From JAQUOA01 sp037443785 (GTDB lineage: Bacteria > Bacteroidota > Ignavibacteria > UBA10030 > UBA8401), in NCBI GenBank assembly GCA_037443785.1, contig JBBINR010000003.1:1-64000 (forward strand): a stretch of 64,000 bases of DNA. The letters are read 5' to 3'. A model generated the notes under the pieces. That model saw only the letters and a list, made by a program, of their open reading frames with translations, ran no database searches and was not told the DNA's origin. A program made the translations under genes and the position numbers. The stretch's first letter is position 1; every line of letters starts with the position of its first letter. Shown piece after piece: positions 50,558 to 60,338 of this stretch.

Positions 50558-51562
50558 TCAGGACGGAAAATATTCAATCGAATAATTTTTATGTTCTATG
50601 GGAGTAACGAATTCGCACGATTTTTTTTGAGTTCGTTGCTCCAATAGTGCAATATCTGCAAGCACTCTCTCTTCTTCTCCCCAATCACTCCAATACACAT
50701 CGGTGATCGGAAGGACAGAAAGACAATCGATGCTGTGCTGGAGTACGGCATCCGAAAAATTGATGTGTGGCATCGTTTCGAAAGCATCATTTATTATTTC
50801 TGTATCGTCGTCATTACCGATGGCGTATTTCAATGACTGCAGTGTGTAATACAAATCGGGAGTGTGTGTACGGAACAATTTTAAAAACGTCGCTGCTTTC
50901 CCCACAAGCACCATTGTGTTGATCAAGCATCCTTCCGAGAAAAATTTTTGGAGCTTGCGATCGCTTGGTTTCTCGCAAAATTTTTTCACTGCAAAAATTT
51001 TTTCATCTCCGCGTCCGTATAATTTTTTTCCGGAATGAATCCATCCGTACCCAGGCTGTGCTTTTTCGGGGAATATACCAAGAAGAACAATGCGCTCTTG
51101 TTCTTCTTCAGTGAACTCATAAGCGAATCGAACATGATCCATGAACCGTTGTTTTTCGATGACGAAATGATCGGAAGGAAATATTCCTACGGTAGCGTCC
51201 CGGTCGCATTCATAGATGTGCAAAAGAGGAAGAAGCATGCTCGGAGCTGTTTCACGATTGAATGGTGCTACCAGTACTGTTTCTGCATCTCTGTCGTGAA
51301 TATCGTCGAGTGCATATTGATAGTGATTACCGCTGATGACAGAAAGAAGCTGCTTATCTTGGATAAGTAATTGCACTCTTTCAATGGTGTGCCGAAACAG
51401 CGATCGTGTTCCCCAAAAAGTGCAAAATTGTTTCGGATGTTTTTTCCCAAACTTTCGTTTGATGAAATCCTGCATTCTTTTTCCTTCACCACCGGCAAGA
51501 ATGATTGCCCAGCGTTGGTCAGTCACATACGGTAATGAAGAAATATTAAGTTCGATTGCCAT
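50558..51562 (-). CDS. Mannose-1-phosphate guanylyltransferase-like protein
   Basis: 334 residues. WAIILAGGEGKRMQDFIKRK is the nucleotidyltransferase signature, followed by KKHPKQFCTFWG with the conserved PKQF. VGIFPSDHFV and the later GYGWIH are typical for GDP-mannose pyrophosphorylases. No isomerase domain is fused. It converts a sugar phosphate to NDP-sugar; the exact sugar is uncertain. Confidence 0.75.
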   Translation of the reverse strand: MAIELNISSLPYVTDQRWAIILAGGEGKRMQDFIKRKFGKKHPKQFCTFWGTRSLFRHTIERVQLLIQDKQLLSVISGNHYQYALDDIHDRDAETVLVAPFNRETAPSMLLPLLHIYECDRDATVGIFPSDHFVIEKQRFMDHVRFAYEFTEEEQERIVLLGIFPEKAQPGYGWIHSGKKLYGRGDEKIFAVKKFCEKPSDRKLQKFFSEGCLINTMVLVGKAATFLKLFRTHTPDLYYTLQSLKYAIGNDDDTEIINDAFETMPHINFSDAVLQHSIDCLSVLPITDVYWSDWGEEERVLADIALLEQRTQKKSCEFVTPIEHKNYSIEYFPS

Positions 51563-51894
51563 TCCTGCCTCCGTAAATATTTCGGTGAAATATTTATTAC
51601 AGAACAGAATGTTCGACTTTATGAATTAAAGACAAGGCTTCTGGAAAAATGAGAAGGAACAGTAAATCAGAAAGAAACTTTCCTGTACAAACATATTAAC
51701 GAGGAAAGGAACAGTCAACAAAAAAACTCTTTTTTTCACCGCTTTTTGAGTTCACAATTTGCATGCCACTTAAATACTTGTGTTTTGCTGGCAATAAGAA
51801 AAAAAGATTTTTTTATCTTGATAAGATAGAACCCTTGTTTAACTCCGTTGAGATATTTATCTTAACAGTATTATTTTAATACCTTTTTGAGCGA
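51563..51894. other. Gene-free divergent promoter region
   Basis: The 332-base gap separates divergent genes. It is A/T-rich and should hold promoters for both. I see no RNA gene, repeat or clear operator in it. Confidence 0.5.
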
Positions 51895-53037
51895 ATGAGC
51901 AAAATTTTATATTCATTTTCGTTTGTTTTAATTGGATTGTCAGCAACGTTTCTTGTTTCTGCCAACAACAATTCAAAGGAGAGTAACAGCTCTTCTATCG
52001 AAAAAGTTGTTGTCTCTCATGAAGTACGTGCGGTTCAAATTGATTCACTTTTCTCATATTTATCTCAGAAAAGAGGATTTAATGGAAATGTCCTCGTTGC
52101 GGTTCACGATAGTGTGATCTATAAAAATACTTTTGGGTATTCTGATCTCTCAAAAAAAGAGCCGTTGAACATCAAATCTGTTTTTCAACTTGCATCGGTC
52201 AGCAAACAGTTTACCGCCGTGGCAATGATGATGCTTCACGAACGCGGGCTTGTCAATTACGAAGATACTCTCCAAAAATTTATTCCCGAACTTCCCTATA
52301 AAAATATCACCATTCGCGAATTGCTTTCCCATCGTTCAGGCTTGCCGAATTACATGTATTTCTCAGGAAAATATTGGCATAACAAAAAAGAATTTTTAAC
52401 CAATAACGATGTGCTTGATATCCTGATAAAACACAAGCCGGCACCGGAATTTTTGCCGGATAAACGATATAAATACAGCAATACCGGTTATGCATTGTTA
52501 GCATTGATTGTCGAACGCGCATCTGGTCTCTCGTTCGATGAATTTATGGAACAAAATATTTTTGCACCATTAGCCATGCACAACACGTTTGTGTATAACC
52601 CAAAAAATAAGAAAACGATTGAATACGAAACGAATGGATATAACAAAAACCGCCGTCGGGCTGTCGATGATTTCCTGAGCGGGGTAGTTGGAGACAAAGG
52701 CATTTTTTCTACCGTTGATGATCTTTTTTTATGGGACCAAGCATTATACACCGAAAAAATCGTGAAACAGGCAACGCTTGAAGAAGCATTCACGCCAATG
52801 AGTTATGATTTTAAACGGAACAACAATTATGGCTTTGGCTGGAGAATAACGACGTTTGACGACGGACGAAAAATTGTATATCATGGCGGATGGTGGAGAG
52901 GGTATAACAGTTTATTTGCTCGTCGATTGGATGATCATGCAACCGTCATCATTCTTACCAACAAAGTGAATTGGAGTTTTGGTGATATTCACCACCTTAT
53001 GGGGCTCATTACTTCTACATCTTCCGCTTCGCTGTAA
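51895..53037 (+). CDS. Class C-type serine hydrolase (beta-lactamase family)
   Basis: 380 residues with a signal peptide (about 1-23). The S-x-x-K motif is S101-V-S-K104, the Tyr motif is YSNTGY and the third motif is YHGGWW. These define the serine beta-lactamase-related (class C/EstB/DD-peptidase-like) fold. The HGG in place of KTG favours an esterase or peptidase over a true AmpC. Confidence 0.85.
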   Translation: MSKILYSFSFVLIGLSATFLVSANNNSKESNSSSIEKVVVSHEVRAVQIDSLFSYLSQKRGFNGNVLVAVHDSVIYKNTFGYSDLSKKEPLNIKSVFQLASVSKQFTAVAMMMLHERGLVNYEDTLQKFIPELPYKNITIRELLSHRSGLPNYMYFSGKYWHNKKEFLTNNDVLDILIKHKPAPEFLPDKRYKYSNTGYALLALIVERASGLSFDEFMEQNIFAPLAMHNTFVYNPKNKKTIEYETNGYNKNRRRAVDDFLSGVVGDKGIFSTVDDLFLWDQALYTEKIVKQATLEEAFTPMSYDFKRNNNYGFGWRITTFDDGRKIVYHGGWWRGYNSLFARRLDDHATVIILTNKVNWSFGDIHHLMGLITSTSSASL

Positions 53038-53136
53038 ATTTTCTCTTTATAAAATCGTTCCTTGACTTTCAGCTAAGAAATAACCAAATTTTCACAGTTT
53101 ATTTTTACATCACACCATTATCATAGGAGTTTTTGC

Positions 53137-53928
53137 ATGACTACAGAAACGACCACCTCCAAAGGTCTGGAGTGGAAGTGGATCATTATCGGTGTTATTG
53201 CCGGTACGACTCTTTGCCTTTCTCTTCATCAAATGATCTCTCAAACATTTCACATTCCACTTATTCCTACGTTTATGAGCTTGTTGGGATTTGTCGTGAT
53301 GGGAATTGTTATCGGATATAAATCAGAAGGATATACCATTAAAGAACCTGCGATTGGCGGAGCAATTACAATGCTTCTCGTCGCTATCATTCTTATTTAT
53401 GGATTCAATTACCAATTCAGCGGCTGGGAATTGGTAGCCGGCGCAGTACTCGGATTACTCCTCGGATTACTCGGCGGATGGGTCGGAGAGCAAATCCAGG
53501 TAACGCCCGAAGAAATGGCAAAAGAACTGGAAGATGATAAACAAGGCAAGCTGCAGTGGGGATGGATTTTAGCAGGGACGGTTGTTGCGTTTACCTTGAA
53601 CTCCTTTTTTGTCATTGGCGGTTTTGCTCTTCTTAAATTTTCTTTTGTTGGAATTTTATCTGCCCTTGGAGCAAGTTTTCTGCTCGGCGGCTTGCTGATT
53701 GGATATTTTTCACCGGGTGTTACTATTAAAGAGGCTGCGATTGCCGGAGCATTGAGCGTTATCCTTAACGGAATATTTCTTTATTCGTTCTCTTTGTTGA
53801 TGACGAATGAACTTGTGTATGTCGGCGAAGGTTTAGTCGGCGGGTTCATCCTTTCGCTTCTCGGCGGATGGCTTGGAGAAAAATTGCAGTCATTCGTGGA
53901 AAGTGGCTCCAAGACAGAAGAAGATTGA
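53137..53928 (+). CDS. Polytopic membrane protein with internal repeat
   Basis: 263 residues, AGGAG upstream. Two similar halves: each has WxWIIxGxxAGT/V, a GY-KSEGYTIKEPAIGGA or GYFSPGVTIKEAAIAGA motif, and GLLGGWVGEQIQ or SLLGGWLGEKLQ. About eight membrane helices. The gene arose by duplication. Function unknown. Confidence 0.7.
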   Translation: MTTETTTSKGLEWKWIIIGVIAGTTLCLSLHQMISQTFHIPLIPTFMSLLGFVVMGIVIGYKSEGYTIKEPAIGGAITMLLVAIILIYGFNYQFSGWELVAGAVLGLLLGLLGGWVGEQIQVTPEEMAKELEDDKQGKLQWGWILAGTVVAFTLNSFFVIGGFALLKFSFVGILSALGASFLLGGLLIGYFSPGVTIKEAAIAGALSVILNGIFLYSFSLLMTNELVYVGEGLVGGFILSLLGGWLGEKLQSFVESGSKTEED

Positions 53929-53948
53929 TGAATTGATCGTAAAAAATA

Positions 53949-53975
53949 AAAGGGAACTTCTCGGAGTTCCCTTTT
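53949..53975 (+). terminator. Intrinsic terminator
   Basis: AAAGGGAACT TCTCGG AGTTCCCTTTTT: a 10-bp stem with U-rich end, 20 bases after the membrane protein gene. Confidence 0.85.
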
Positions 53976-54032
53976 TAGTTTTAAAGCATCTTGTTATTGC
54001 AGAAATAGAGAATTACTTTTACAAAGGAAACA

Positions 54033-54887
54033 ATGAAAATTCTTGTCACCGGCGGCAGCGGCACTGTCGGAAAATATATTGTTGATGAACTTCTTTCGCA
54101 TCATCACACCGTCGGCGTGTTGGATATTGCTGCGCCGAAACGAAAAGATATTCGGTTTCATCATGTCGATGTTCTCCAGCTTGATGATGTGATTGATGCA
54201 GCGGAAGGATACGATTGCATCATCCATGCTGCGGGGATTCCTCATCCATTAAACGATCCGCCGGAAAAAGTGTTCACCGTAAATGTGAATGGAACATTTC
54301 ACGTATTGGAAGCCGCCGCAAGAAATTCAATTAAGAAAGTTGTTTTTACTTCCAGTGAATCGACACTTGGATTTGCATTTATGACCAATCGCATGGTTCC
54401 GGAATACATTCCAATCGACGAACATCACCCGATGCGCCCGCAAGATGTCTATGGATTAAGCAAAGTTATATGCGAACAAATGTGCAGGACGTACTCGGCA
54501 CGATATGGAATGCGAACAGTCTGCTTGCGTGAACCGTGGATTTGGGTTCCGGAAGACTCAATGGTCCCGTTTTACAAAACATTGATTGCTGAATATCAAC
54601 ATTGGCATAAGAACCTCTGGACGTATGTTCATGTCTTCGATGTTGCGGAAGCTCACCGATTGGCTGCAGAAACCGATCTTGAAAACCTTCACGAGATATT
54701 TTTTATTACCGCACAAGAAAACTGGACAGGACGCGATTCGAAAGAACTGCTCTCCGTCTTTTACCCCGAAGTAAAAACATTTGCCGGTACGTTTTCAGGA
54801 AAAGATGCGATCATTTCTCATGCGAAAGCGTCGGCACTCCTCGGATATCAGCCTCACTTTTCATTACACAATATTGTGCTGAAGTGA
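54033..54887 (+). CDS. NAD-dependent epimerase/dehydratase (extended SDR)
   Basis: 284 residues. The Rossmann motif TGGSGTVGKYI and the Y-x-x-x-K active site (VYGLSK) are present, with a Ser in FTSSES. It acts on a sugar nucleotide or uronate-like substrate. The stop overlaps the next start (GTGA). Confidence 0.85.
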   Translation: MKILVTGGSGTVGKYIVDELLSHHHTVGVLDIAAPKRKDIRFHHVDVLQLDDVIDAAEGYDCIIHAAGIPHPLNDPPEKVFTVNVNGTFHVLEAAARNSIKKVVFTSSESTLGFAFMTNRMVPEYIPIDEHHPMRPQDVYGLSKVICEQMCRTYSARYGMRTVCLREPWIWVPEDSMVPFYKTLIAEYQHWHKNLWTYVHVFDVAEAHRLAAETDLENLHEIFFITAQENWTGRDSKELLSVFYPEVKTFAGTFSGKDAIISHAKASALLGYQPHFSLHNIVLK

Positions 54888-56788
54888 ATCGGCTTTCCAT
54901 AATAGGTATCGTGCTGTTTCTCACTATCGCGCATGGATTTGCACAAACCGATATATTCCGTTCGCTGCCTGTGATGTCGTCGGATTCTAATAAAGCAAAT
55001 CTTAGGATTGAACGAAATATTTCCACCTATGTTTGGAATCTTAATTCGGCTGTCATGCATATGGATTCTCTTTTTTCCTTCCGTGCAGCAGATCAATTTA
55101 CCTCATCCTTGATCCATAAAAATTTTAACTCATTTCGTGATGAAAATACATTGGGCATGGATATAGCGTACACAATGACCGAGCAAATTTCACTCAACGG
55201 TGAAACGCATTCGTTTGTTGCATCGGATAATCAATCGCTAGGAGTGAGCAAAGCAGCAATTCATTCTTTACTTGGTGGAATATCGTATCGGCCGTTTCGT
55301 AATACTTCTCTCACCCCGCTGATTGGACTTCGGTACGATAAGCAGCAAGGAGAAGAAGATGAAGGAGCACAGTATAGAATTGTTCTCTATGCAGACTCGC
55401 TTGATTTCAGCGGTTACAGCGCAAATTTTTCCGGTGAGTTCAATCAAAGCGATCTCCATCCCAGAAAATTTAACAACAACGGTGCCGACCTCACGATTGC
55501 TTCTACATTTTCCGAAGGAGCGAGTGACAGCATTCATCTTCACTGGTACAGCAACCGATGGGATTTTTATATTCCTGCGGATGTCAATATCAAAGAAGTC
55601 TATGGCGTGCAATCAAATATTCGGTCACGCAACGAGCAAATGTATACTATCCAGAATATTTTGGACTATAATTTTGGCTATGGTTTTTCAACGGAATTCG
55701 TCACGTCAATTGAATCCCGTATCATCGATAATAAGTACCGGTACAAGATCCTTTTCGATCCGCAGTCAATTTTATTTAATACGAATGTCCAGGAATTTCG
55801 TCTTGGAGGCGGCATCGATATTAGGTATCGTTCAGAAGTTTTTTCGTCATTGATAGGACTGCATGTCAGCGAGCGGGATGAAAAGCATTCTATCGAAAAA
55901 ATTGACAATACGAATCACGCTTTGCAAGAAACACGAGCGAGGCAGGAAAGTCAACTTGATAACACAGCGTTGAAAACGACGCTGAGCGAAACAACAACCG
56001 CCCGGTTGTCATCAGCCGATGACGCTGTTTTTGACGGCTCCATCAGTATACTTCGGTACGATACGCCCGACTCGAACAATACTGATGATCGCGATGAGCT
56101 TCTGATCAATCTTTCCTTGAAGGAACGTCATACGTTTAATCATGTGTTTGAAGGAAGAATCTCAGCAGAGGCGATATTGTCCCACATCGTGTATCTTCAT
56201 GGGGAGAAGAGTGCAAATAACAATTGGAACAGAATTTTCCGCTTGTCACCGGAGGTGGAATACCGTCCGTCGGATCGATTCAGGATGTTTAATTCATTTG
56301 AAGTTCTGGCCAATTATACCGTTTTTGATTTTGAGACACTGGTTCCGAGCGTGAAGAGCTACTCGTACCGCCAGGTTGCTTTTCTTGATTCAACCTCGTA
56401 TGATATATCACGAACCCTCGGGTTGGATATGTTTGGACATCTTCGCATCTATGAGCGTGGTGAATTTTCATGGAAAGATTTTTCAGAACGCCCGCAGCAA
56501 TATGTCGAGGAAATAACTTTTTCCCCGCAAGTGCGGTATCACTATACGGAGCGCTGGCTGTTTGCGATAGGGTTTCGTTCGTTTGCCCAAAAACGATTTC
56601 GCTACGAGAAAAATATTCGACGATTTGAAAATACGTACCTCAGCGCGGGGCCGACAGCACGGATCAGTATTCATCTTTCACCGGATTCGCTGATCGAGAT
56701 CAACGGGTGGAAAGAATTTCAGCGGAACTCCGGCGAGAACATTAGAGACTATTCAAACGTAATGATGAATATTAAATATTTTTTTTAA
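54884..56788 (+). CDS. Probable outer-membrane beta-barrel protein
   Basis: 634 residues from a GTG at 54884, with a signal peptide ending near AHGFAQ. The rest shows alternating aromatic strands (YRYKILFDPQSILFN, RFRMFNSFEVLANYTVFDFE) and ends in MMNIKYFF with a terminal Phe, as in BAM-dependent barrels. Family not recognised. It lies between epimerase and anti-sigma genes. Confidence 0.7.
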   Translation: MNRLSIIGIVLFLTIAHGFAQTDIFRSLPVMSSDSNKANLRIERNISTYVWNLNSAVMHMDSLFSFRAADQFTSSLIHKNFNSFRDENTLGMDIAYTMTEQISLNGETHSFVASDNQSLGVSKAAIHSLLGGISYRPFRNTSLTPLIGLRYDKQQGEEDEGAQYRIVLYADSLDFSGYSANFSGEFNQSDLHPRKFNNNGADLTIASTFSEGASDSIHLHWYSNRWDFYIPADVNIKEVYGVQSNIRSRNEQMYTIQNILDYNFGYGFSTEFVTSIESRIIDNKYRYKILFDPQSILFNTNVQEFRLGGGIDIRYRSEVFSSLIGLHVSERDEKHSIEKIDNTNHALQETRARQESQLDNTALKTTLSETTTARLSSADDAVFDGSISILRYDTPDSNNTDDRDELLINLSLKERHTFNHVFEGRISAEAILSHIVYLHGEKSANNNWNRIFRLSPEVEYRPSDRFRMFNSFEVLANYTVFDFETLVPSVKSYSYRQVAFLDSTSYDISRTLGLDMFGHLRIYERGEFSWKDFSERPQQYVEEITFSPQVRYHYTERWLFAIGFRSFAQKRFRYEKNIRRFENTYLSAGPTARISIHLSPDSLIEINGWKEFQRNSGENIRDYSNVMMNIKYFF

Positions 56789-56792
56789 GACA

Positions 56793-57200
56793 ATGACGCC
56801 GCGAAAAGAATTCCAACTTGTTATTCCCAGCAACAGGAAAAATATTCACCGCGTTGAAGATTTTTTTCATTCCATCAACGACGCGCTTCGCCTGCCCGAC
56901 GAAAAACTTCACGCCGTTCTCGTTGCTGTTACGGAAGCGGTGAACAACGGCATTATACACGGGAATAAAAATGACGAAACAAAAAATGTAACAGTAACAT
57001 GTTCAAAAGGGAATGACATTATTAAAATTTTTGTGCGTGATGAAGGGGAAGGATTTAAGCCGGGCGAAATCGCCAATCCGTTGAGTGAAGAAAACTTAAT
57101 GCGTGTCGGCGGGCGAGGCGTTTTTTTGATGAAGGCTTTTATGCAATCGGTGGAATATAATGAGAAGGGAAATGAAGTAACAATGACAATAAAGTTGTGA
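56793..57200 (+). CDS. Serine kinase/anti-sigma factor (RsbW/SpoIIAB-like)
   Basis: 135 residues. The GHKL N-box TEAVNNGIIHGNK and G-boxes VRDEGEGF and GGRGVFLMKAFM are present. This family phosphorylates anti-sigma antagonists or binds sigma factors. It starts 4 bases after the barrel gene. Confidence 0.88.
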   Translation: MTPRKEFQLVIPSNRKNIHRVEDFFHSINDALRLPDEKLHAVLVAVTEAVNNGIIHGNKNDETKNVTVTCSKGNDIIKIFVRDEGEGFKPGEIANPLSEENLMRVGGRGVFLMKAFMQSVEYNEKGNEVTMTIKL

Positions 57201-57204
57201 TAAT

Positions 57205-57236
57205 AAAAAAGGCTGATCGTTGATCAGCCTTTTTTA
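57205..57236. terminator. Bidirectional intrinsic terminator
   Basis: AAAAAAGGCTGATC GTT GATCAGCCTTTTTT: an 8-bp G/C-containing stem extended by A-T pairs, with U-tracts on both strands. It separates the convergent kinase and mdh genes. Confidence 0.9.
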
Positions 57237-57255
57237 TTTACAGCTTCTTTCAAGT

Positions 57256-58179
57256 TTACAGCTTTACTTTTGCAATATTCGCTTTCACTTCCTCTGCAGA
57301 TTTTATCAACAATGCTTTTTCTTCTGCGTTCAAATCTATTTCAAGAATTTGTTCAACCCCGTTGCGTCCAAGCTTCACTGGCACGCCAACAACAGTATCT
57401 TTAATTCCGTATTCGCCTTGCAGATACACAGCGCAGGGGAGAACGCGTTTTTTGTCTTTCACAATTGATTCTACCATTTGCACTGCTGCAGATGAAGGAG
57501 CATAGAATGCGGAACCTGTTTTCAAAAAATTCACAATTTCGGCGCCGCCGTTTTGTGCACGTGTTACGATTGCATCAATTTTTTCTTTTGATAATAATTC
57601 AGGAAGAGGAATACCTGCAACAGATGTATAACGCGGAAGAGGGACCATCGAGTCACCGTGCCCGCCGAGAAGCAATGCGGTAATATCTTCTACCGAAACG
57701 CCGAGTTCCATTGCAATAAATGTGCGATAACGAGCTGTATCAAGAACACCCGCCATGCCGATGACGCGGTTGCGTTCAAAACCGGAAACTTTTTGTGCAA
57801 CATACACCATCACGTCGAGCGGATTTGAAACGACGATCAAAATCGATTTCGGAGATTTTGCGACAACTTGTTCTGTTACCGATTTTATAATTCCTGCGTT
57901 TGTTGCCAACAGATCGTCGCGGCTCATTCCTGGCTTGCGCGGAATTCCTGCTGTGATCACAACGATATCAGAGTTTGCCGTTGCATCATAACCGTTTGTT
58001 CCGGTTACTCTTGAATCAAATCCTTCAATTGGTCCGGACTCTAACATATCCAAGCCTTTTCCCTGCGGAACTCCTTCCACGATATCCACCAGCACAACTT
58101 CGTTGGCAAGTTCTTTTTCTGCAATTCGTTGTGCAGCAGTTGCACCGACGTTTCCCGCACCAACAACTGTTATTTTCAT
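57256..58179 (-). CDS. mdh: Malate dehydrogenase
   Basis: 307 residues. VGAGNVGATAA binds NAD, GIPRKPGMSRDDLL carries the two substrate arginines of malate enzymes, GGHGDSMVP holds the catalytic His. It is the LDH-like type of MDH. It oxidises malate to oxaloacetate in the TCA cycle. Confidence 0.95.
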   Translation of the reverse strand: MKITVVGAGNVGATAAQRIAEKELANEVVLVDIVEGVPQGKGLDMLESGPIEGFDSRVTGTNGYDATANSDIVVITAGIPRKPGMSRDDLLATNAGIIKSVTEQVVAKSPKSILIVVSNPLDVMVYVAQKVSGFERNRVIGMAGVLDTARYRTFIAMELGVSVEDITALLLGGHGDSMVPLPRYTSVAGIPLPELLSKEKIDAIVTRAQNGGAEIVNFLKTGSAFYAPSSAAVQMVESIVKDKKRVLPCAVYLQGEYGIKDTVVGVPVKLGRNGVEQILEIDLNAEEKALLIKSAEEVKANIAKVKL

Positions 58180-58202
58180 AATGATCTCCTAAAAGTTTCT
58201 GA

Positions 58203-58235
58203 AAATAAAAAAGCGCCCGCCTGAGGCGGACGCTT
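58203..58235 (-). terminator. Intrinsic terminator of rplU-rpmA
   Basis: Read leftward, AAGCGTCCGCC TCA GGCGGGCGCTT then TTTTATTTT. It ends the ribosomal operon, separating it from mdh. Confidence 0.85.
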
Positions 58236-58267
58236 AATGTAAAAAAATAATTCTGATAATTTCAGAT

Positions 58268-58522
58268 TTATTGTGCGATGATCGAGACAGCTTGACGTGT
58301 CTTGCTGATCATGTGAAACTTTACGCGTCCGGTCTTTAAAGCGAACAATGTATCGTCGCCGCCGCGTCCGACATTATCGCCGGGGTGGAATTTTGTTCCA
58401 CGCTGACGAACGAGAATTTCTCCGGCATTGACCAATTCTCCGCCAAAGCGTTTTACGCCGAGGCGCTGCGCATTACTGTCGCGTCCGTTTTTGGTACTTC
58501 CCGCACCTTTTTTATGTGCCAT
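58268..58522 (-). CDS. rpmA: 50S ribosomal protein bL27
   Basis: 84 residues with the invariant start MAHKKGAGSTKNGRDSNAQR and the GVKRFGG and QRGTKFHPG motifs. It contacts the peptidyl-transferase centre. It follows rplU by 24 bases as usual. Confidence 0.98.
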   Translation of the reverse strand: MAHKKGAGSTKNGRDSNAQRLGVKRFGGELVNAGEILVRQRGTKFHPGDNVGRGGDDTLFALKTGRVKFHMISKTRQAVSIIAQ

Positions 58523-58546
58523 GCTACGTAACTCCTTACTAAAATC

Positions 58547-58855
58547 TTAATTAATGGACGTAATTTCAATTTGTGTGTACTGTTGACGGTGTCCCCGTTT
58601 TACGCGGTATCCTTTGCGTTTTTTCTTTTTGAAAACGATGACCTTATCATCCTTCACGTGTGCAAGCACTTTTGCTGCAACCGATGCTCCTGCAACGACC
58701 GGATTTCCGACCTTCACAGATTTATCATCAGCAAGCAAAAGGACTTTATCAAACTTTACAACGCTGTCAACAGCGCCTTCTAATCTGGGGACATAGAGCT
58801 TTTCCGTCGGGTTTACTCTGTATTGCTGTCCGGCAATTTCTACTACTGCATACAT
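58547..58855 (-). CDS. rplU: 50S ribosomal protein bL21
   Basis: 102 residues, MYAVVEIAGQQYRVNPTEKL start, and the family end KKRKGYRVKRGHRQQYTQI. It binds 23S rRNA. First gene of the rplU-rpmA operon. Confidence 0.98.
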   Translation of the reverse strand: MYAVVEIAGQQYRVNPTEKLYVPRLEGAVDSVVKFDKVLLLADDKSVKVGNPVVAGASVAAKVLAHVKDDKVIVFKKKKRKGYRVKRGHRQQYTQIEITSIN

Positions 58856-58990
58856 GCTTTCAATCCTTCTTTCTGTTCAATTTTGGAGTAATAAAATAGG
58901 AAAAATGCAGTCGAAAGTCAATGTCTGGTATAAGAAATTTTTTTCATTTTTGGCATTGCGAAAGCGAAATATTCTGGCGAATTTTATATA

Positions 58991-59599
58991 ATGATTTCCG
59001 AAGATATTTTACGAACTTTTCATGCGTCGCTGGCTACTCTGGAAAAAGGTGAAACTCTTTTCCACTACGGTGATTCTGCAGTCTATTTTTACATTGTTCA
59101 TCATGGGAAAATTAAAATGGCAAATTACAGCGATGACGGACGTGAATTTGTTCAGGGATATTTTACCGATGGGCAAAGTTTTGGCGAACCCCCCTTCTTT
59201 CAAAAAAGTGCGTATCCTGCTTCTGCAATTGCCGTAGAGAAAAGCTCGGTGTGGAAAATCTCACGCGAGAATTTTTTAAAATTGTTGAAAAATAATTTCG
59301 ATATTCATCTTGAATTGACAGCAACGCTTTCCAGTCGTTTGATCTACAAATCGACCATGCTGTCGGAGCTGGCGATCGAAGAAGCAGAACATCGACTTAT
59401 AACATTTATGCAATACTTTGTCGGAAACAACAAAACGGAATCTTCTAAACCGTACAAAATTCCTCTTACACGCCAACAGCTTGCAGATATGACAGGGCTT
59501 CGTGTTGAAACGGTTATTCGATGTATAAAATCGCTCGAGCAAAAAAAATTCCTCACGATAAATAGTGATGGAAAAATTCTTTGGAAAGTTTTTCAGTAA
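58991..59599 (+). CDS. Crp/Fnr family regulator, Dnr/NnrR-like
   Basis: 202 residues. The cyclic-nucleotide-like sensor (about 15-110) has none of the N-terminal cysteines of FNR; the only Cys lies in the HTH region. The HTH is LTRQQLADMTGLRVETVIRC with the E-x-x-x-R contact of FNR-type proteins, which recognise TGA-like half sites. Two palindromes with TTATGA half sites lie downstream before NO-stress genes. It is probably an NO- or redox-responsive activator of them. Confidence 0.8.
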   Translation: MISEDILRTFHASLATLEKGETLFHYGDSAVYFYIVHHGKIKMANYSDDGREFVQGYFTDGQSFGEPPFFQKSAYPASAIAVEKSSVWKISRENFLKLLKNNFDIHLELTATLSSRLIYKSTMLSELAIEEAEHRLITFMQYFVGNNKTESSKPYKIPLTRQQLADMTGLRVETVIRCIKSLEQKKFLTINSDGKILWKVFQ

Positions 59600-59630
59600 T
59601 TTTTTTCCATTCGCCATAAGTGTATTTCTC

Positions 59631-59648
59631 TTATGATGTACATCATAA
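59631..59648. promoter_or_regulatory. Operator palindrome, copy 1
   Basis: TTATGATGTACATCATAA is a perfect 18-bp palindrome about 81 bases (centre) before the hemerythrin-like start. Nearly the same site occurs before the RIC gene. It fits an FNR/Dnr-class operator near -41.5. Confidence 0.75.
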
Positions 59649-59720
59649 TCTTCATGGTAAATTTTGCTGTACGTTTATTCATGATTGATTTTACAAATCC
59701 TTTGAAAGAATGAAAAAAAA

Positions 59721-60230
59721 ATGAGAAGACCGCTCCACAGTTTTTTCACGGAAGATCATCGAAGGTTGGACAATCTTCTTAACCAGGCAACAAAAGATCC
59801 GCACAATGTTGAAATGACTTCGTATAGCCGTTTTCGCACTGGTCTGTTGAAGCATATTAAAATGGAAGAAACTATTCTTTTCACTGCTGCTCAAAAACAC
59901 AACGGTTCTCAATTTGCCCTTATACCAAAATTACGATTGGATCATGGCGCCTTAACAGCGTTAATGGTTCCATCACCTTCTCCCAAAGTTATACGTGCGC
60001 TACGGTTTATTTTGGAAAAGCACGATCTTCTTGAAGAAGAAACCGGCGGTCTTTATGATGCTTGTGATGCTCTCTCCGCCGCTGATGTTGAAACGATACT
60101 GCACGCAATAAAAAATACATCTGAAGTTCCGGTTCACGCTCATCGTGATGAGCCATATATTTTAGAAGCGACTCATCGCGCTCTCGCCAGAGCCGGATAT
60201 AATTTCAACGATTTCAACGACCCCAAGTGA
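59721..60230 (+). CDS. Hemerythrin-like HHE-domain protein
   Basis: 169 residues. Conserved metal ligands appear in TEDHRRLDNLL, LKHIKMEETILF, RLDHGALT and ILEKHDLLEEETGGLYD. Such domains bind di-iron and oxygen or NO. Its operator is shared with the RIC gene, which places it in the NO-stress regulon. Confidence 0.82.
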   Translation: MRRPLHSFFTEDHRRLDNLLNQATKDPHNVEMTSYSRFRTGLLKHIKMEETILFTAAQKHNGSQFALIPKLRLDHGALTALMVPSPSPKVIRALRFILEKHDLLEEETGGLYDACDALSAADVETILHAIKNTSEVPVHAHRDEPYILEATHRALARAGYNFNDFNDPK

Positions 60231-60250
60231 GTTTTTAGAAAATTTTATCT

Positions 60251-60268
60251 TTATGACATATATCATAA
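60251..60268. promoter_or_regulatory. Operator palindrome, copy 2
   Basis: TTATGACATATATCATAA, arms TTATGA/TCATAA, lies 79 bases (centre) before the RIC start. A TATATT box at 60291-60296 gives a start near 60303, so the site sits about -43, typical of class II activation. Confidence 0.75.
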
Positions 60269-60338
60269 ACTTTGCTATTTTAAATTAAGATATATTACTC
60301 CGAATTAAATATCTTATCTCATCACAAAGGAGTCATAT

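Noticed and set aside
51895..53037. Class C beta-lactamase as a resistance gene
   Set aside because: The third motif is HGG and not KTG, and most such proteins are esterases or peptidases.
54884..56788. TonB-dependent receptor
   Set aside because: No plug domain or TonB box is visible; only a general outer-membrane barrel is supported.
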